Positions 48,779-57,406 of a DNA stretch of 64,000 bases are shown here, one piece after another. The stretch is from the NCBI GenBank assembly GCA_017561935.1, contig JAFZBE010000063.1, forward strand, positions 1 to 64,000. Reading direction: 5' to 3'. A program made the translations under genes and the position numbers. Each line of letters starts with the position of its first letter. The first letter of the stretch is position 1. The notes beneath the pieces are model-generated. The model saw only the letters and a list, made by a program, of their open reading frames with translations, had not been told where the DNA came from and searched no databases. The DNA is from Bacteroidales bacterium (GTDB taxonomy: Bacteria; Bacteroidota; Bacteroidia; Bacteroidales; UBA3663).

Positions 48779-51142
48779 ATGACACTAAGGGATTTGAAGA
48801 TCGGTCATCGCGCCATCGTCACCGTAGTAGGTGGCGAGGGGGCCTTGCGACAGCACTTCCTCGACATGGGCATCGTCCCGGGCATCGAGGTCACACTCAT
48901 GAAGTATGCACCGATGGGCGACCCGATGCAGATTCTGTTGCGCGGCTATCTGCTCACTCTCCGTCTGGCCGACGCTGCCCAGATCGAGATCACCACCGAC
49001 ATCCCCGTCCAGCCTCCCAAGCCACAGCCTCGTGGCGACGAGATCCCGCACCCCGGTCTCGGTGAGCCCGGCCGCTATCATGAGGAGGACCAGCGGCGTC
49101 GTAAGGAGATGAAAGGGCACCAAGCAACGAAGCAGGAAAGCTCCACGCTCACCTTCGCCCTCGCCGGCAACCAGAACTGTGGCAAGACCACGCTCTTCAA
49201 CCAGCTCACAGGTTCCAACCAGCACGTCGGCAACTTCCCGGGTGTCACCGTCGATCGCAAGACAGGCGTCATCCGTGGCTATCCCAACACCGAACTCACC
49301 GACTTGCCTGGCATCTATTCCCTTTCTCCTTATACGGCTGAAGAGATTGTCTCACGACGATTCATCCTCGACGAACATCCCTCGGCCATCTTCAACATCG
49401 TCGATGCCACCAACATCGAGCGCAACCTCTACCTCACCATGCAGCTCCTCGAGCTCAACACGCCCATGGTGCTTGCCATCAACATGATGGACGAGATGAG
49501 AGGCAATGGTGGCTCCATTCGCGTCAACGAGATGGAGGCAGCCTTGGGTATCCCCGTCATCCCTATCTCGGCAGCCAAGAACGAAGGTATCGACGAGCTT
49601 ATCGAACATGCCGTCCATGTGGCCCGACATCATGAGACGCCCTATCGCCAGGACTTCTGTACGCCCGATGACCACGGAGGCTCTGTGCATCGTTGCCTCC
49701 ATGCCGTGATGCACCTCATCGAGCGTCATGCCGAACGTGCAGGCATCCCCGTGCGTTTCGCGGCCACCAAGCTCATCGAAGGCGACCCCATGACCATCGA
49801 GGCCATCCAGCTCACCGAGAGCGAGAGTCATGCCATCGAGCACCTCGTCCAGGAGATGGAGCAGAAGCGAGGTATCGACCGTGCAGCAGCCATCGCCGAC
49901 ATGCGTTTCGCATTCATCAAGGAACTGTGCGACAAGACCGTCGTCAAGCCTCGCCGCAGTCGCGAACAGGTACGCACCAATGCCATCGATAAGGTTTTGA
50001 CGGGGCGTTGGACAGCCCTGCCATCGTTCTTCCTCATCATTGGCTTCATCTTCTACTTCACGTTCTTCTCACTGGGTGGCTGGATTCAGGAGGAGTTTGC
50101 TGCCTTGCTCGACTGGGGTGGGGAAGGGCTTGCCAATCTGCTCACCCGTCTCGAAGTGAACCACATCGTTCGCTCGATGGTGGTAGATGGCGTCTATGCC
50201 GGCGTCTCGACGGTGCTCAGCTTCATGCCCGTCATCGTCATCCTGTTCTTCTGGCTCTCCATGCTCGAGGACTCGGGTTATCTGGCCCGTGTGGCCTTCG
50301 TGTCCGACAAAATTCTCCGTAAGATAGGTCTCTCGGGTCGAAGCATCGTCCCGATGCTCGTAGGCTTCGGCTGTTCGGTGCCTGCCATCATGTCCACGCG
50401 CACCCTCCCCTCGGCACGCGACCGTAAGCTCACCATCATGCTTACGCCCTTCATGTCGTGTACGGCCAAATATGCCATCTATGGATGGTTCTGCATGCGG
50501 TTCTTCCCGAACAATGGCAGTTGGATCATCATCTCGCTCTATGTCCTCGGTGTACTGACGGGCATCATCGTAGCCGTCATCTTGCGTCGCTTCACGTTCA
50601 GTGGCGAACCCGTTCCCTTTGTGCTGGAGCTCCCCAACTACCGTTTGCCGGGTGTGCGCAACACGCTTCGTCTTATGTGGGAAAAGGCCAAGGACTTCAT
50701 CGAGCGCGCCTTCACCGTCATCTTCCTGGCAGCGCTCGTCATCTGGTTCCTACGCAACTTCAACTGGCATCTTTCCATGGTCAATGAGTCGGAGAGTATG
50801 TTGGCCGACATCTCTGGAACCATAGCTCCGCTCTTTGCTCCTCTTGGTCTGGGCGATTGGCGTTGGGTGACGGCCCTCGTCTCGGGTTTCATGGCCAAGG
50901 AGAGTGTGGTGGGCACTATAGGTGTGCTCTTCCCGGGCGATGTGGGACTGCATGAGATCATGACGCCCGCGTTGGCTTTCGTCTTCCTTGTCTTCAGTCT
51001 GCTCTACACGCCTTGCGTTGCAGCCATTGCAGCCGTACGTCGCGAGCTCGGTGGCAAGTGGGCGCTCATTGTTGTCCTCCTCCAGTGTGCTGTCGCCTGG
51101 TTGGTGGCCTTCTTTGTCCATCTCTTGCTCACGTCCTTCTAA
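48779..51142 (+). CDS. feoAB: ferrous iron transporter, FeoA-FeoB fusion
   Basis: A 787-residue fusion. Residues 1-80 are the SH3-like FeoA domain (LRDLKIGHRAIVTVVGGEGALR). After a charged linker comes the FeoB G domain: G1 GNQNCGKT at 130-137, G2 NFPGVTVDRKTG, G3 DLPGIYSL, then the helical insertion domain. The C-terminal membrane core has two gate repeats (LEDSGYLARVAFVSDKIL, MLVGFGCSVPAIMSTRTL). It imports Fe2+ across the inner membrane, usually under low iron or oxygen. FeoA-FeoB fusion is typical of Bacteroidetes. The Cys-rich partner follows after 37 bp. Confidence 0.95.
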   Translation: MTLRDLKIGHRAIVTVVGGEGALRQHFLDMGIVPGIEVTLMKYAPMGDPMQILLRGYLLTLRLADAAQIEITTDIPVQPPKPQPRGDEIPHPGLGEPGRYHEEDQRRRKEMKGHQATKQESSTLTFALAGNQNCGKTTLFNQLTGSNQHVGNFPGVTVDRKTGVIRGYPNTELTDLPGIYSLSPYTAEEIVSRRFILDEHPSAIFNIVDATNIERNLYLTMQLLELNTPMVLAINMMDEMRGNGGSIRVNEMEAALGIPVIPISAAKNEGIDELIEHAVHVARHHETPYRQDFCTPDDHGGSVHRCLHAVMHLIERHAERAGIPVRFAATKLIEGDPMTIEAIQLTESESHAIEHLVQEMEQKRGIDRAAAIADMRFAFIKELCDKTVVKPRRSREQVRTNAIDKVLTGRWTALPSFFLIIGFIFYFTFFSLGGWIQEEFAALLDWGGEGLANLLTRLEVNHIVRSMVVDGVYAGVSTVLSFMPVIVILFFWLSMLEDSGYLARVAFVSDKILRKIGLSGRSIVPMLVGFGCSVPAIMSTRTLPSARDRKLTIMLTPFMSCTAKYAIYGWFCMRFFPNNGSWIIISLYVLGVLTGIIVAVILRRFTFSGEPVPFVLELPNYRLPGVRNTLRLMWEKAKDFIERAFTVIFLAALVIWFLRNFNWHLSMVNESESMLADISGTIAPLFAPLGLGDWRWVTALVSGFMAKESVVGTIGVLFPGDVGLHEIMTPALAFVFLVFSLLYTPCVAAIAAVRRELGGKWALIVVLLQCAVAWLVAFFVHLLLTSF

Positions 51143-51179
51143 TCACCTCCGTTCTTCGTCAGTAGTCGAAACTTCAGAA

Positions 51180-51362
51180 ATGAACTTAGCAACCATCATC
51201 GTTGTTTTAATCATTGCCGCAGGCGTCTATTGGTCAGTCGCCACCCTGCGTCGCACTGGCGGTCGCCGATGCGATGGCTGTTGCGGTGGTTGTTCCTGCG
51301 ACGAAGCAAAGACGTGTCCCTCAAAGCAGAAAGCAGTTAAGGCAACCGATCAGGAATCCTAA
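51180..51362 (+). CDS. FeoB-associated Cys-rich membrane protein
   Basis: About 60 residues: one N-terminal transmembrane helix (NLATIIVVLIIAAGVYW), then a cysteine cluster (CDGCCGGCSCDEAKTC). This is the signature of the small partner found beside FeoB. It may dock with the transporter or handle iron. Its last 42 bp overlap the end of the convergent DUF445 gene. Confidence 0.85.
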   Translation: MNLATIIVVLIIAAGVYWSVATLRRTGGRRCDGCCGGCSCDEAKTCPSKQKAVKATDQES

Positions 51363-52235
51363 CAACGCACCGAGCCACACAATGGCTTTCAGCTCCTTCT
51401 GGGCAATGCTCGTGATGAGCTGTTCGGCTTCTATCATATCCATCTCGTTGATACGGCGCTCGATAATCTGACTGATGTCGAGCGCTTCGAGCATCTTGGG
51501 CAACTGTTCCTCGATCACCGACTGATAGAGCTGGATGATGGCGCGACGCGTCGAAGCGATTTGTTCGGGTCGGTCCTTGATGAGGTCCTGCACGGGCATT
51601 CCCATGACCTGGGCCACGCCTTCGGCCACCAGCCTCACCGTCATTTCGGGCGCCTTCTGTTCCAGCATCTCGTCGATGTTCTTCGCCAGATGGCTCTCGG
51701 TCGGTCCCTGCACGAAGCTCAGCACCTTATCCACACGGAACAGTCCTGCCACACCGTGCTGCATCTTGTCGAGCGCATGTTCCACGGCGATGTGCGCTAT
51801 CTGTTTGCCCAAACCCGAATGCACCAGTTTGTCGGCCACCATGATCGACAGTTCCTGTGTGACATTCTTCTCCAAAGCCACAAGCTCCTCCTCCGCCATA
51901 TAGTGGCTCAGGTATTCGCGCAGGGGTTCGCGGTCGTCGGTCAGCTTGTCCACCAGTTCGTCGAAGGCCAAACCCACCTTGTCGAGCATCTCGTCCGACA
52001 ACAGCGTCTCCTTCATCACGTCGTGGTTCATCAGGTTGGCGCTGATGGCCTCGCCTATCGATGTGGCTATCCTCCCTTTCTCCTTCGGAATCACTCCAGG
52101 TGTGAACCATACCCTTCTACCAAATAAATGTTTTGCCTTATGTGGCCTGAACAGCATCCGTATGGCAATGTCGTTGGTCACATATCCGATGGCTGCCGCT
52201 ATCAGCGGCGTGAAGATATAGCTAAGTGCAATCAT
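51321..52235 (-). CDS. DUF445 family membrane-associated protein
   Basis: A 304-residue protein with an N-terminal membrane segment (YIFTPLIAAAIGYVTN) and a C-terminal one (LGALLGFLIGCLNCFLL). Between them are amphipathic helices with DUF445 features (NDIAIRMLFRPHKAK, FTPGVIPKEKGRIA, VTQELSIMVADKLV). Relatives are YheB/YjiN proteins of unknown role. Convergent with the Feo partner gene. Confidence 0.82.
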   Translation of the reverse strand: MIALSYIFTPLIAAAIGYVTNDIAIRMLFRPHKAKHLFGRRVWFTPGVIPKEKGRIATSIGEAISANLMNHDVMKETLLSDEMLDKVGLAFDELVDKLTDDREPLREYLSHYMAEEELVALEKNVTQELSIMVADKLVHSGLGKQIAHIAVEHALDKMQHGVAGLFRVDKVLSFVQGPTESHLAKNIDEMLEQKAPEMTVRLVAEGVAQVMGMPVQDLIKDRPEQIASTRRAIIQLYQSVIEEQLPKMLEALDISQIIERRINEMDMIEAEQLITSIAQKELKAIVWLGALLGFLIGCLNCFLL

Positions 52236-52248
52236 AATCGTTTTGTTT

Positions 52249-53739
52249 TTATGTAAGGAACTGTGTGATTAGTCTTTTAAGATAATCGATTGATAGACCC
52301 AAAGGTCCGTGGCGACTGATTTCCTCGTGTTCGGCAGTTTTCTTTCGTATGATGTATTTGCGCTCTTTCCCGTCGATGGTTGCCAAAAGATGGTAGTTCC
52401 CTTTGAACTGCTGTTCGATGCGGATGTTCTCGATTTTGCGGCCCAGATCGTCAAAATAGCATTCGATGGCAGTTGATAGGGACAATTTCCATGCTTCAAT
52501 ATTGGCTTTGAGAGTGGTGTCAACAGCAGCTATCCAACGTTCCTGCACACCATGCTTCTCGGCTAGGGCGCGGAATCCATGAATGGCCTCTGCTACCTCG
52601 CGAATGATGTTTTCGGGCCTGCGTATGCCGTTCTCTGTGGCGAGTTGCATGACATCGTCAATCGTGATGTCTGCGAACCTGCCTCGTATCATCAGGCAAT
52701 GGTGCGTCTCGGGCAGATAGCCTCCGCTATTGAAGATGTAAGTCATATCGTAAGCGGGCGACAGGCGCCAGTTCCCCTGTTCGTCCATTAGGAAAGAGAA
52801 GTTCTTGTTGTGATCGTCGGTATTGTTGGCCAGAATATTAAACACCATACGTCGGAACACCTCTTCGCTATCTCGCTCGGTGAGTCGCATCTTGCGGCAT
52901 ACCCACAACAGTTTCTCATAACTGTCAGCTTCAGGATAGAGGGCTGCCAGGGTCTGCATGTGGAGTTTCTTTCCCTGTTCTCGGTCGAAGCGTTTGGTGA
53001 CGAAGTGCTTTTCGCCCTCAACGTCAATCAGTCTGCATGGCATCATTTGTATTCCTGCTTTGCGGGCCATTTCATAATACGCCATTTCCAACTCGGCAGT
53101 CGAACGTTCGCGAATGCCGAACTTCAAAATGCAGTAATCATATCCGACAAGGTCGCTGACTTGTCCGCTGCGAATATCTCCTGTCTCTCGGTTGAAAGCG
53201 ATGATTGCCTTTGGTTGACGTCCACCGGCCGAGGTGCCTACAGCAAGCAATGATTGCATCGTAAGCGACTGCTCAGGATCGATGTGCGCCTTCTCTCGAT
53301 TTGCATATATCTGATTGGCCAGATCAATCAAGGCTTTCAGATTCAGACTATCCTTCGACAAGAAATTGGATGTCTCAGGCTGGAACTCGAAGGCCCCCAT
53401 TGCCCTCTTGCCGATGAAGGCGAGTTTGTCGAGAGGCGTAATCTCTCCCAGCCTGATGCCTTGTTGTTGCCTCCATTGTTCGAACAGTTCGTTACCCCAA
53501 GCATCGGGCAGAGAGTCGGCCAAGAACGGTGGCAGCTTCTGGTAGATCTTCTCCGATGCACCATAAATTGGGCGAAGGCTTTGAGGCAGTTTGATGGACG
53601 CATTGAGTGGCGAGATGTCAAGCCCGTTTTCCACCCACTCTCGACTATATTCGAAGTAAGGCAAGCCTCGACGCAGATCCATGCTCAACCTGCCAACCTC
53701 GCGTCCCCATAACATTACTTTCAGTATTCTTGTTGTCAT
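52249..53739 (-). CDS. hipA: HipA-family kinase (toxin of a HipBA pair)
   Basis: A 496-residue Ser/Thr kinase-fold toxin. The N-terminal domain (VMLWGREVGRLSMDLRRGLP, LPDAWGNELFEQW), P-loop-like segment GTSAGGRQPKAIIAF, catalytic loop NTDDHNKNFSF and metal loop SPAYDMTYIF are intact. In E. coli HipA phosphorylates glutamyl-tRNA synthetase and causes growth arrest; the target here is unknown. It is about 50 residues longer than E. coli HipA, with an extra C-terminal stretch. It follows hipB by 9 bp. Confidence 0.9.
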   Translation of the reverse strand: MTTRILKVMLWGREVGRLSMDLRRGLPYFEYSREWVENGLDISPLNASIKLPQSLRPIYGASEKIYQKLPPFLADSLPDAWGNELFEQWRQQQGIRLGEITPLDKLAFIGKRAMGAFEFQPETSNFLSKDSLNLKALIDLANQIYANREKAHIDPEQSLTMQSLLAVGTSAGGRQPKAIIAFNRETGDIRSGQVSDLVGYDYCILKFGIRERSTAELEMAYYEMARKAGIQMMPCRLIDVEGEKHFVTKRFDREQGKKLHMQTLAALYPEADSYEKLLWVCRKMRLTERDSEEVFRRMVFNILANNTDDHNKNFSFLMDEQGNWRLSPAYDMTYIFNSGGYLPETHHCLMIRGRFADITIDDVMQLATENGIRRPENIIREVAEAIHGFRALAEKHGVQERWIAAVDTTLKANIEAWKLSLSTAIECYFDDLGRKIENIRIEQQFKGNYHLLATIDGKERKYIIRKKTAEHEEISRHGPLGLSIDYLKRLITQFLT

Positions 53740-53748
53740 GGTAAGTCG

Positions 53749-54075
53749 TTATTGGGTGTTTGACTTGTTGGTGGTATGTCTGATGCGCTGCGCTTTCCTC
53801 CCATCATCCTTGACGAGGTAGGCCGATTCGGGCAGTTCGGGCAAAAGGTCATCAATGCCGTCGATGCAGCCGATGGCTTTCAGCAACAGCAGGAAGGTGC
53901 TGAGCGACATGTTGGGCACCAGGCCGTTCTCGAACTTGTGGATGGTGTTGACCGTGAGCCCCGATTGATCAGCCACGTCTCGTTGAGTCATGTTCGAGCG
54001 CATACGGTAATCCTTGAAACGAGTGCCCAGTAAACGTACTAGTTCCGGTATCGAAAATTCATAATAATCTGTCAT
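53749..54075 (-). CDS. hipB: HipB-type XRE antitoxin
   Basis: A 108-residue protein with a helix-turn-helix of the XRE/Cro family at about residues 20-70 (MRSNMTQRDVADQSGLTVNT) and a short C-terminal tail. It would bind and repress the hipBA promoter and neutralise HipA. A nearby inverted pair ACAATCG (54099-54105) / CGATTGT (54141-54147) between the promoter and the gene may be an operator. Confidence 0.85.
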   Translation of the reverse strand: MTDYYEFSIPELVRLLGTRFKDYRMRSNMTQRDVADQSGLTVNTIHKFENGLVPNMSLSTFLLLLKAIGCIDGIDDLLPELPESAYLVKDDGRKAQRIRHTTNKSNTQ

Positions 54076-54161
54076 GTTTACGCCGTGTTATAAATTATAC
54101 AATCGGATGATTTAAGCCCATTTTTCGTGTCTAACTTGCACGATTGTTGTATTTACCGCTG

Positions 54162-54191
54162 CAAATATACGCAATATTTTTGTAATCCAAA
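54162..54191 (-). promoter_or_regulatory. Bacteroidetes-type promoter for hipBA
   Basis: Minus strand: TTTG (54188-54191), an 18-bp spacer, TATATTTG (54162-54169). The leader is about 80 nt and includes the candidate operator arms ACAATCG / CGATTGT. Confidence 0.7.
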
Positions 54192-54192
54192 A

Positions 54193-54239
54193 CAAATGGC
54201 GAAAAAAACACCTGTTGCGAGTGTCTTTTTCGCCATTTG
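54193..54239 (-). terminator. terminator of creD abutting the hipBA promoter
   Basis: Arms CAAATGGCGAAAAA and TTTTTCGCCATTTG enclose an ACAC/GTGT inner stem. On the minus strand the hairpin is followed by TTTTGG. It sits just downstream of the creD stop and just upstream of the hipBA -33 box. Confidence 0.65.
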
Positions 54240-54259
54240 CCTTCAATTTGCCTAAAAAC

Positions 54260-55579
54260 TTATTCCGTTTTATTCGCATTGACTAGGCGAAGCGAGAAGT
54301 ACATGGCCACACCCAGTATCACGAATAGTCCGAGCGTTCCGACGAGAAGCGAAAGGCTGGAGATGCAGAGCAGTACGTAGATGAAGATATAGACCAGCGC
54401 CATGAACGAGCAGGCGGCCAATGCCACGTTCCGCTTCTTGATGATCGCATTCAGGTAAACGAATACCATGCCCAGTATCATCAGCGCCGACACGAGGTAG
54501 GCCTTCTGGAAGCCTATCCATTCGCTGAACGAAAGCAGCATCAGATAGAAGAGCACCAGTGCCACACCGATAAGTATGTAGTTGAGCAAATTGATCTCGC
54601 TGTTGACGCACATCTCCGCTACGAAGATGGCCACCAGCGACAGCAGAATGACTAGGAAGGCATATTTCAGCGCACGGTTGATTCGTGTGTATTGCCCGCC
54701 TGTGATCAGCAGTTTGGTGCCAATGTGCAGTAAATCGTACGATTGGTCGCGGGAATAGAAGACTTGGTCCACGTCATTGCGGTTCAGGCTCGAAATCTTC
54801 CAGGTCGCCTTGAAGCCTTCGTCGGTCACTTCGCGACTCGAAGGCAGCATGAATCCGATGAAGCTGGGGTCCTTGCAGTTGCCTTGCATCGTGAGGACGG
54901 AAACATTGCCGATAGGGGAGAGGTTGAGTTCGTCCGAGCCCTTCAGCTCTGTGGCGATATCGAAGGCGACGGCCTCGTTGCCCACCTGGTCACTCAAATC
55001 TATAATCTTGCAGACGAGCTCCTTGTCGTTGTTGAAGATATGTTTCAGATTGGAATTGCCATAGTTGTGGAACGACTGGTTCAGTTCGATAGCCTTGCCC
55101 CCGATCTTCACCTTCACAGCTTCCTCGATACCACGTTTGTCGTTGATGGCGATGATAACCTGGGTATTGCTCCAGTCGAAGCGCACGGGTTTCGAACTGC
55201 CCGCAATGACGCCCGTTGTCTTCATCTCCTTCAAATTGAACACACCGTCGCCCGACAGCTTGGTCCGATAGACCAAAGCATCAAAGATGCCGCGATGCAA
55301 TACTTCGCTCTCCACATCCGTCGTCAGCTCGATGCGATCGGGAAGCACATACATGCAGGTGTAAGGCATAACGACGCTTTGAGAGTCTCTGACCACGGGC
55401 ACGCAGAGGATTGGCCCGACGAAATCCTGTTTCCTGCTCCAGGTTTCAGCAACTTCCGTCTGTGTCTCATCCGACAACTTGATTCGTTCGCCGACGAGAC
55501 CCATGATGCTGAAACTGATTATCCAGAAAATAAATGACATGAGAGCAATAAGCATGCATTTTTTGATAGTCTTTTCCAT
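54260..55579 (-). CDS. creD: CreD-like inner-membrane protein
   Basis: A 439-residue protein with one N-terminal membrane helix (IALMSFIFWIISFSIMGLVG), a large periplasmic beta domain (SVVMPYTCMYVLPDRIELTTDVE, HRGIFDALVYRTKLSGDG), then about six C-terminal helices. The topology and the GIFDALVY-type motif match CreD, a CreBC regulon or colicin-tolerance protein. No CreBC sensor pair is nearby. It has its own promoter (55614-55645) and terminator. Confidence 0.85.
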   Translation of the reverse strand: MEKTIKKCMLIALMSFIFWIISFSIMGLVGERIKLSDETQTEVAETWSRKQDFVGPILCVPVVRDSQSVVMPYTCMYVLPDRIELTTDVESEVLHRGIFDALVYRTKLSGDGVFNLKEMKTTGVIAGSSKPVRFDWSNTQVIIAINDKRGIEEAVKVKIGGKAIELNQSFHNYGNSNLKHIFNNDKELVCKIIDLSDQVGNEAVAFDIATELKGSDELNLSPIGNVSVLTMQGNCKDPSFIGFMLPSSREVTDEGFKATWKISSLNRNDVDQVFYSRDQSYDLLHIGTKLLITGGQYTRINRALKYAFLVILLSLVAIFVAEMCVNSEINLLNYILIGVALVLFYLMLLSFSEWIGFQKAYLVSALMILGMVFVYLNAIIKKRNVALAACSFMALVYIFIYVLLCISSLSLLVGTLGLFVILGVAMYFSLRLVNANKTE

Positions 55580-55613
55580 AATTCTGATATTTTTTTTTTA
55601 CAACTTTGCGTTG

Positions 55614-55645
55614 CAAAGATAGCTTTTTTCCTCATTCAATCCAAA
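55614..55645 (-). promoter_or_regulatory. Bacteroidetes-type promoter for creD
   Basis: Minus strand: TTTG (55642-55645), a 20-bp spacer, TATCTTTG (55614-55621). Confidence 0.75.
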
Positions 55646-55692
55646 GAATTGCCCCAAGAATTTATAAAATGTGCGTAATTAAGTATGAAATA

Positions 55693-55724
55693 TTTGGCCG
55701 TTTGACATTTTATAACTATCTTTG
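55693..55724 (+). promoter_or_regulatory. Bacteroidetes-type promoter for the split unknown gene
   Basis: TTTG (55693-55696), a 20-bp spacer, TATCTTTG (55717-55724). The leader is about 40 nt. Confidence 0.75.
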
Positions 55725-55770
55725 CACCCAATTTTTAGGTTGTTCATTAATTTTCTAAACTAAAGACGAT

Positions 55771-56607
55771 ATGGACTTTCACGAAGATATCAAGTATCAA
55801 TTCCCTGAGTCAAGTAGCCTATTGCATAGTCTGGATTCAAATATGGAATTGTTCGTAAAGAGTAAAAATTTCGATGTGTTATCATTTTACGAGAGTGGTT
55901 TATTAAAATTGTTTTTCCTTGTCTGTAATTACGTGAAATCCGAATGCTCAGAGGTTGATGTCTTGAAACTTGACATATCGAACTATTTGGATTTAAGTAA
56001 TATCTACGATTCTTTTTCAGCATCTTCAGACAATTTTTTACATGTGTTAAACCTGGTAAAAAAGCATAATGATGAACTCTCTCTTGGTGATATTTCCGGA
56101 GACTTTCATTATTATCTAAAAGCTGAAGACTTGAAAGATAATGAGTATAATTATTTTGCCAATCAGTTGAAGGCAATACAGTTAAACATCCATTCTTTTC
56201 TCCAGTCAATCGACATCATAATTGAACTATCTAATAGATTATCGGATAAGGTTTTCAAAACCTTAAGACACATAGATGCAAAACTGAGGTTTGACGAGGA
56301 GATGCCAGATTTCGTAGTCTCTGAGTTTCGACGTTTTGCCACTGAAGAGAAATATGAGTTCCCGAAGAAGCTCAAGAACTCCGCTTTGAAACTCAAATCC
56401 AATAGGCTTGAGGAACTGTCCAAACTACATTGGGCTCGACTCGCTGAACTCGACAACGAACTGGTCAATAAGATTATTGATGGAACGCCTTTCGAGTACA
56501 ATGCGTACAAAGATCTGTATTCTCGTTATGAGATAGATGAAATGATGCGCGAAAAAAAAAATATTAGCCTTTTTGCAAGAGAACTCACATCCCGAGGATC
56601 TTTTTGA
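55771..56607 (+). CDS. unknown protein, 5' part of a gene split at an A10 tract
   Basis: 278 codons of an acidic, helical protein with no signal peptide. The frame runs normally to a tract of ten A at 56552-56561, then leaves the conserved-looking reading and ends at 56607. If one A is removed, the sequence continues as EKKILAFLQENSHPEDLFDL straight into the frame 56573-57226, giving a single protein of about 485 residues. The lesion could be a real frameshift, a phase-variable tract, transcriptional slippage or a sequencing error. Family not recognised. Confidence 0.6.
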   Translation: MDFHEDIKYQFPESSSLLHSLDSNMELFVKSKNFDVLSFYESGLLKLFFLVCNYVKSECSEVDVLKLDISNYLDLSNIYDSFSASSDNFLHVLNLVKKHNDELSLGDISGDFHYYLKAEDLKDNEYNYFANQLKAIQLNIHSFLQSIDIIIELSNRLSDKVFKTLRHIDAKLRFDEEMPDFVVSEFRRFATEEKYEFPKKLKNSALKLKSNRLEELSKLHWARLAELDNELVNKIIDGTPFEYNAYKDLYSRYEIDEMMREKKNISLFARELTSRGSF

Positions 56608-57226
56608 TTTGAAGGCATTGTGCTTTTCATGTAATCTTTGGGACAGATACTTGAACCGTTACAATGTTTATTTCTTCTTCGCACGAATACACATTGAGAA
56701 TCTGATCAAGTGTGAGTTGTACGACGGCTTGAAAGAGCAGTACCACAAGTTCCTTTTCGGTACCGACGAAACAAGGGGACATACGATGTCCGACGGATCC
56801 ATCAACAAGAGAATCGATGTGGCCAAGCTGATTGACTTCATCAGGAATTATACCGATGGACAATACAAATCGAACTACTTCAAGAAGAAGAGTTATTGGA
56901 TCTCGATATATATCGTGTTGCGCCAAAGTTTGGAACAGTTGAATGGCTCTCCCATATTCCTGCCCGCTTCGAGACCGAAATTTGCAGATTGGGTGAACGC
57001 CAATATTCACCCGGAAAGCGTGCCTTGTGATAAAGCATCTTTGGATACTGTTCCCAGCTATTTCCGCGATGAGAAGAACTATCCTTGGGACATCAATGGT
57101 TTCTACATGGCAGGCTTTACACAGGAAAAGACCTTCAACAGTTACTCGATGGTGGCCGATTATTTCCAGAAGAATTTGATCGAGAATCTTCAGGATTTCC
57201 TTATTCCAGCCGATAAAGGAAGCTAA
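56573..57226 (+). CDS. unknown protein, 3' part of the split gene
   Basis: 217 codons in the -1 frame relative to the first part, with no good ATG of their own; the apparent start is a TTG inside the overlap. The sequence is aromatic-rich (NRYNVYFFFARIHIENLIKC, KKSYWISIYIVLRQSLEQL, IFLPASRPKFADWV, YPWDINGFYMAGF) and looks conserved and globular. It is therefore best read as the C-terminal half of the preceding gene. Confidence 0.55.
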   Translation: MQENSHPEDLFDLKALCFSCNLWDRYLNRYNVYFFFARIHIENLIKCELYDGLKEQYHKFLFGTDETRGHTMSDGSINKRIDVAKLIDFIRNYTDGQYKSNYFKKKSYWISIYIVLRQSLEQLNGSPIFLPASRPKFADWVNANIHPESVPCDKASLDTVPSYFRDEKNYPWDINGFYMAGFTQEKTFNSYSMVADYFQKNLIENLQDFLIPADKGS

Positions 57227-57326
57227 ACTTATTTTGTTCTTTAGTTCCGAAACATAACTTCTTTAGTTTTGCATTTAGTTTTGTCTTTTTTGACCTGAAA
57301 CTTGCTAATATCTGAAATTTTTTGTA

Positions 57327-57365
57327 TATATTTGCATCGCAGTCCAGAACAGTCTGGGCTGCGAT
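57327..57365 (+). promoter_or_regulatory. promoter -7 box with adjoining palindrome before the DUF4373-like gene
   Basis: TATATTTG (57327-57334) is followed at once by a near-perfect inverted repeat, arms ATCGCAGTCCAGA (57336-57348) and TCTGGGCTGCGAT (57353-57365). The palindrome covers the expected transcription start, so an operator is more likely than a plain leader hairpin. Confidence 0.55.
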
Positions 57366-57406
57366 TTATTTTACAATCAAACATTTACAATTTAACAACT
57401 AAAACT

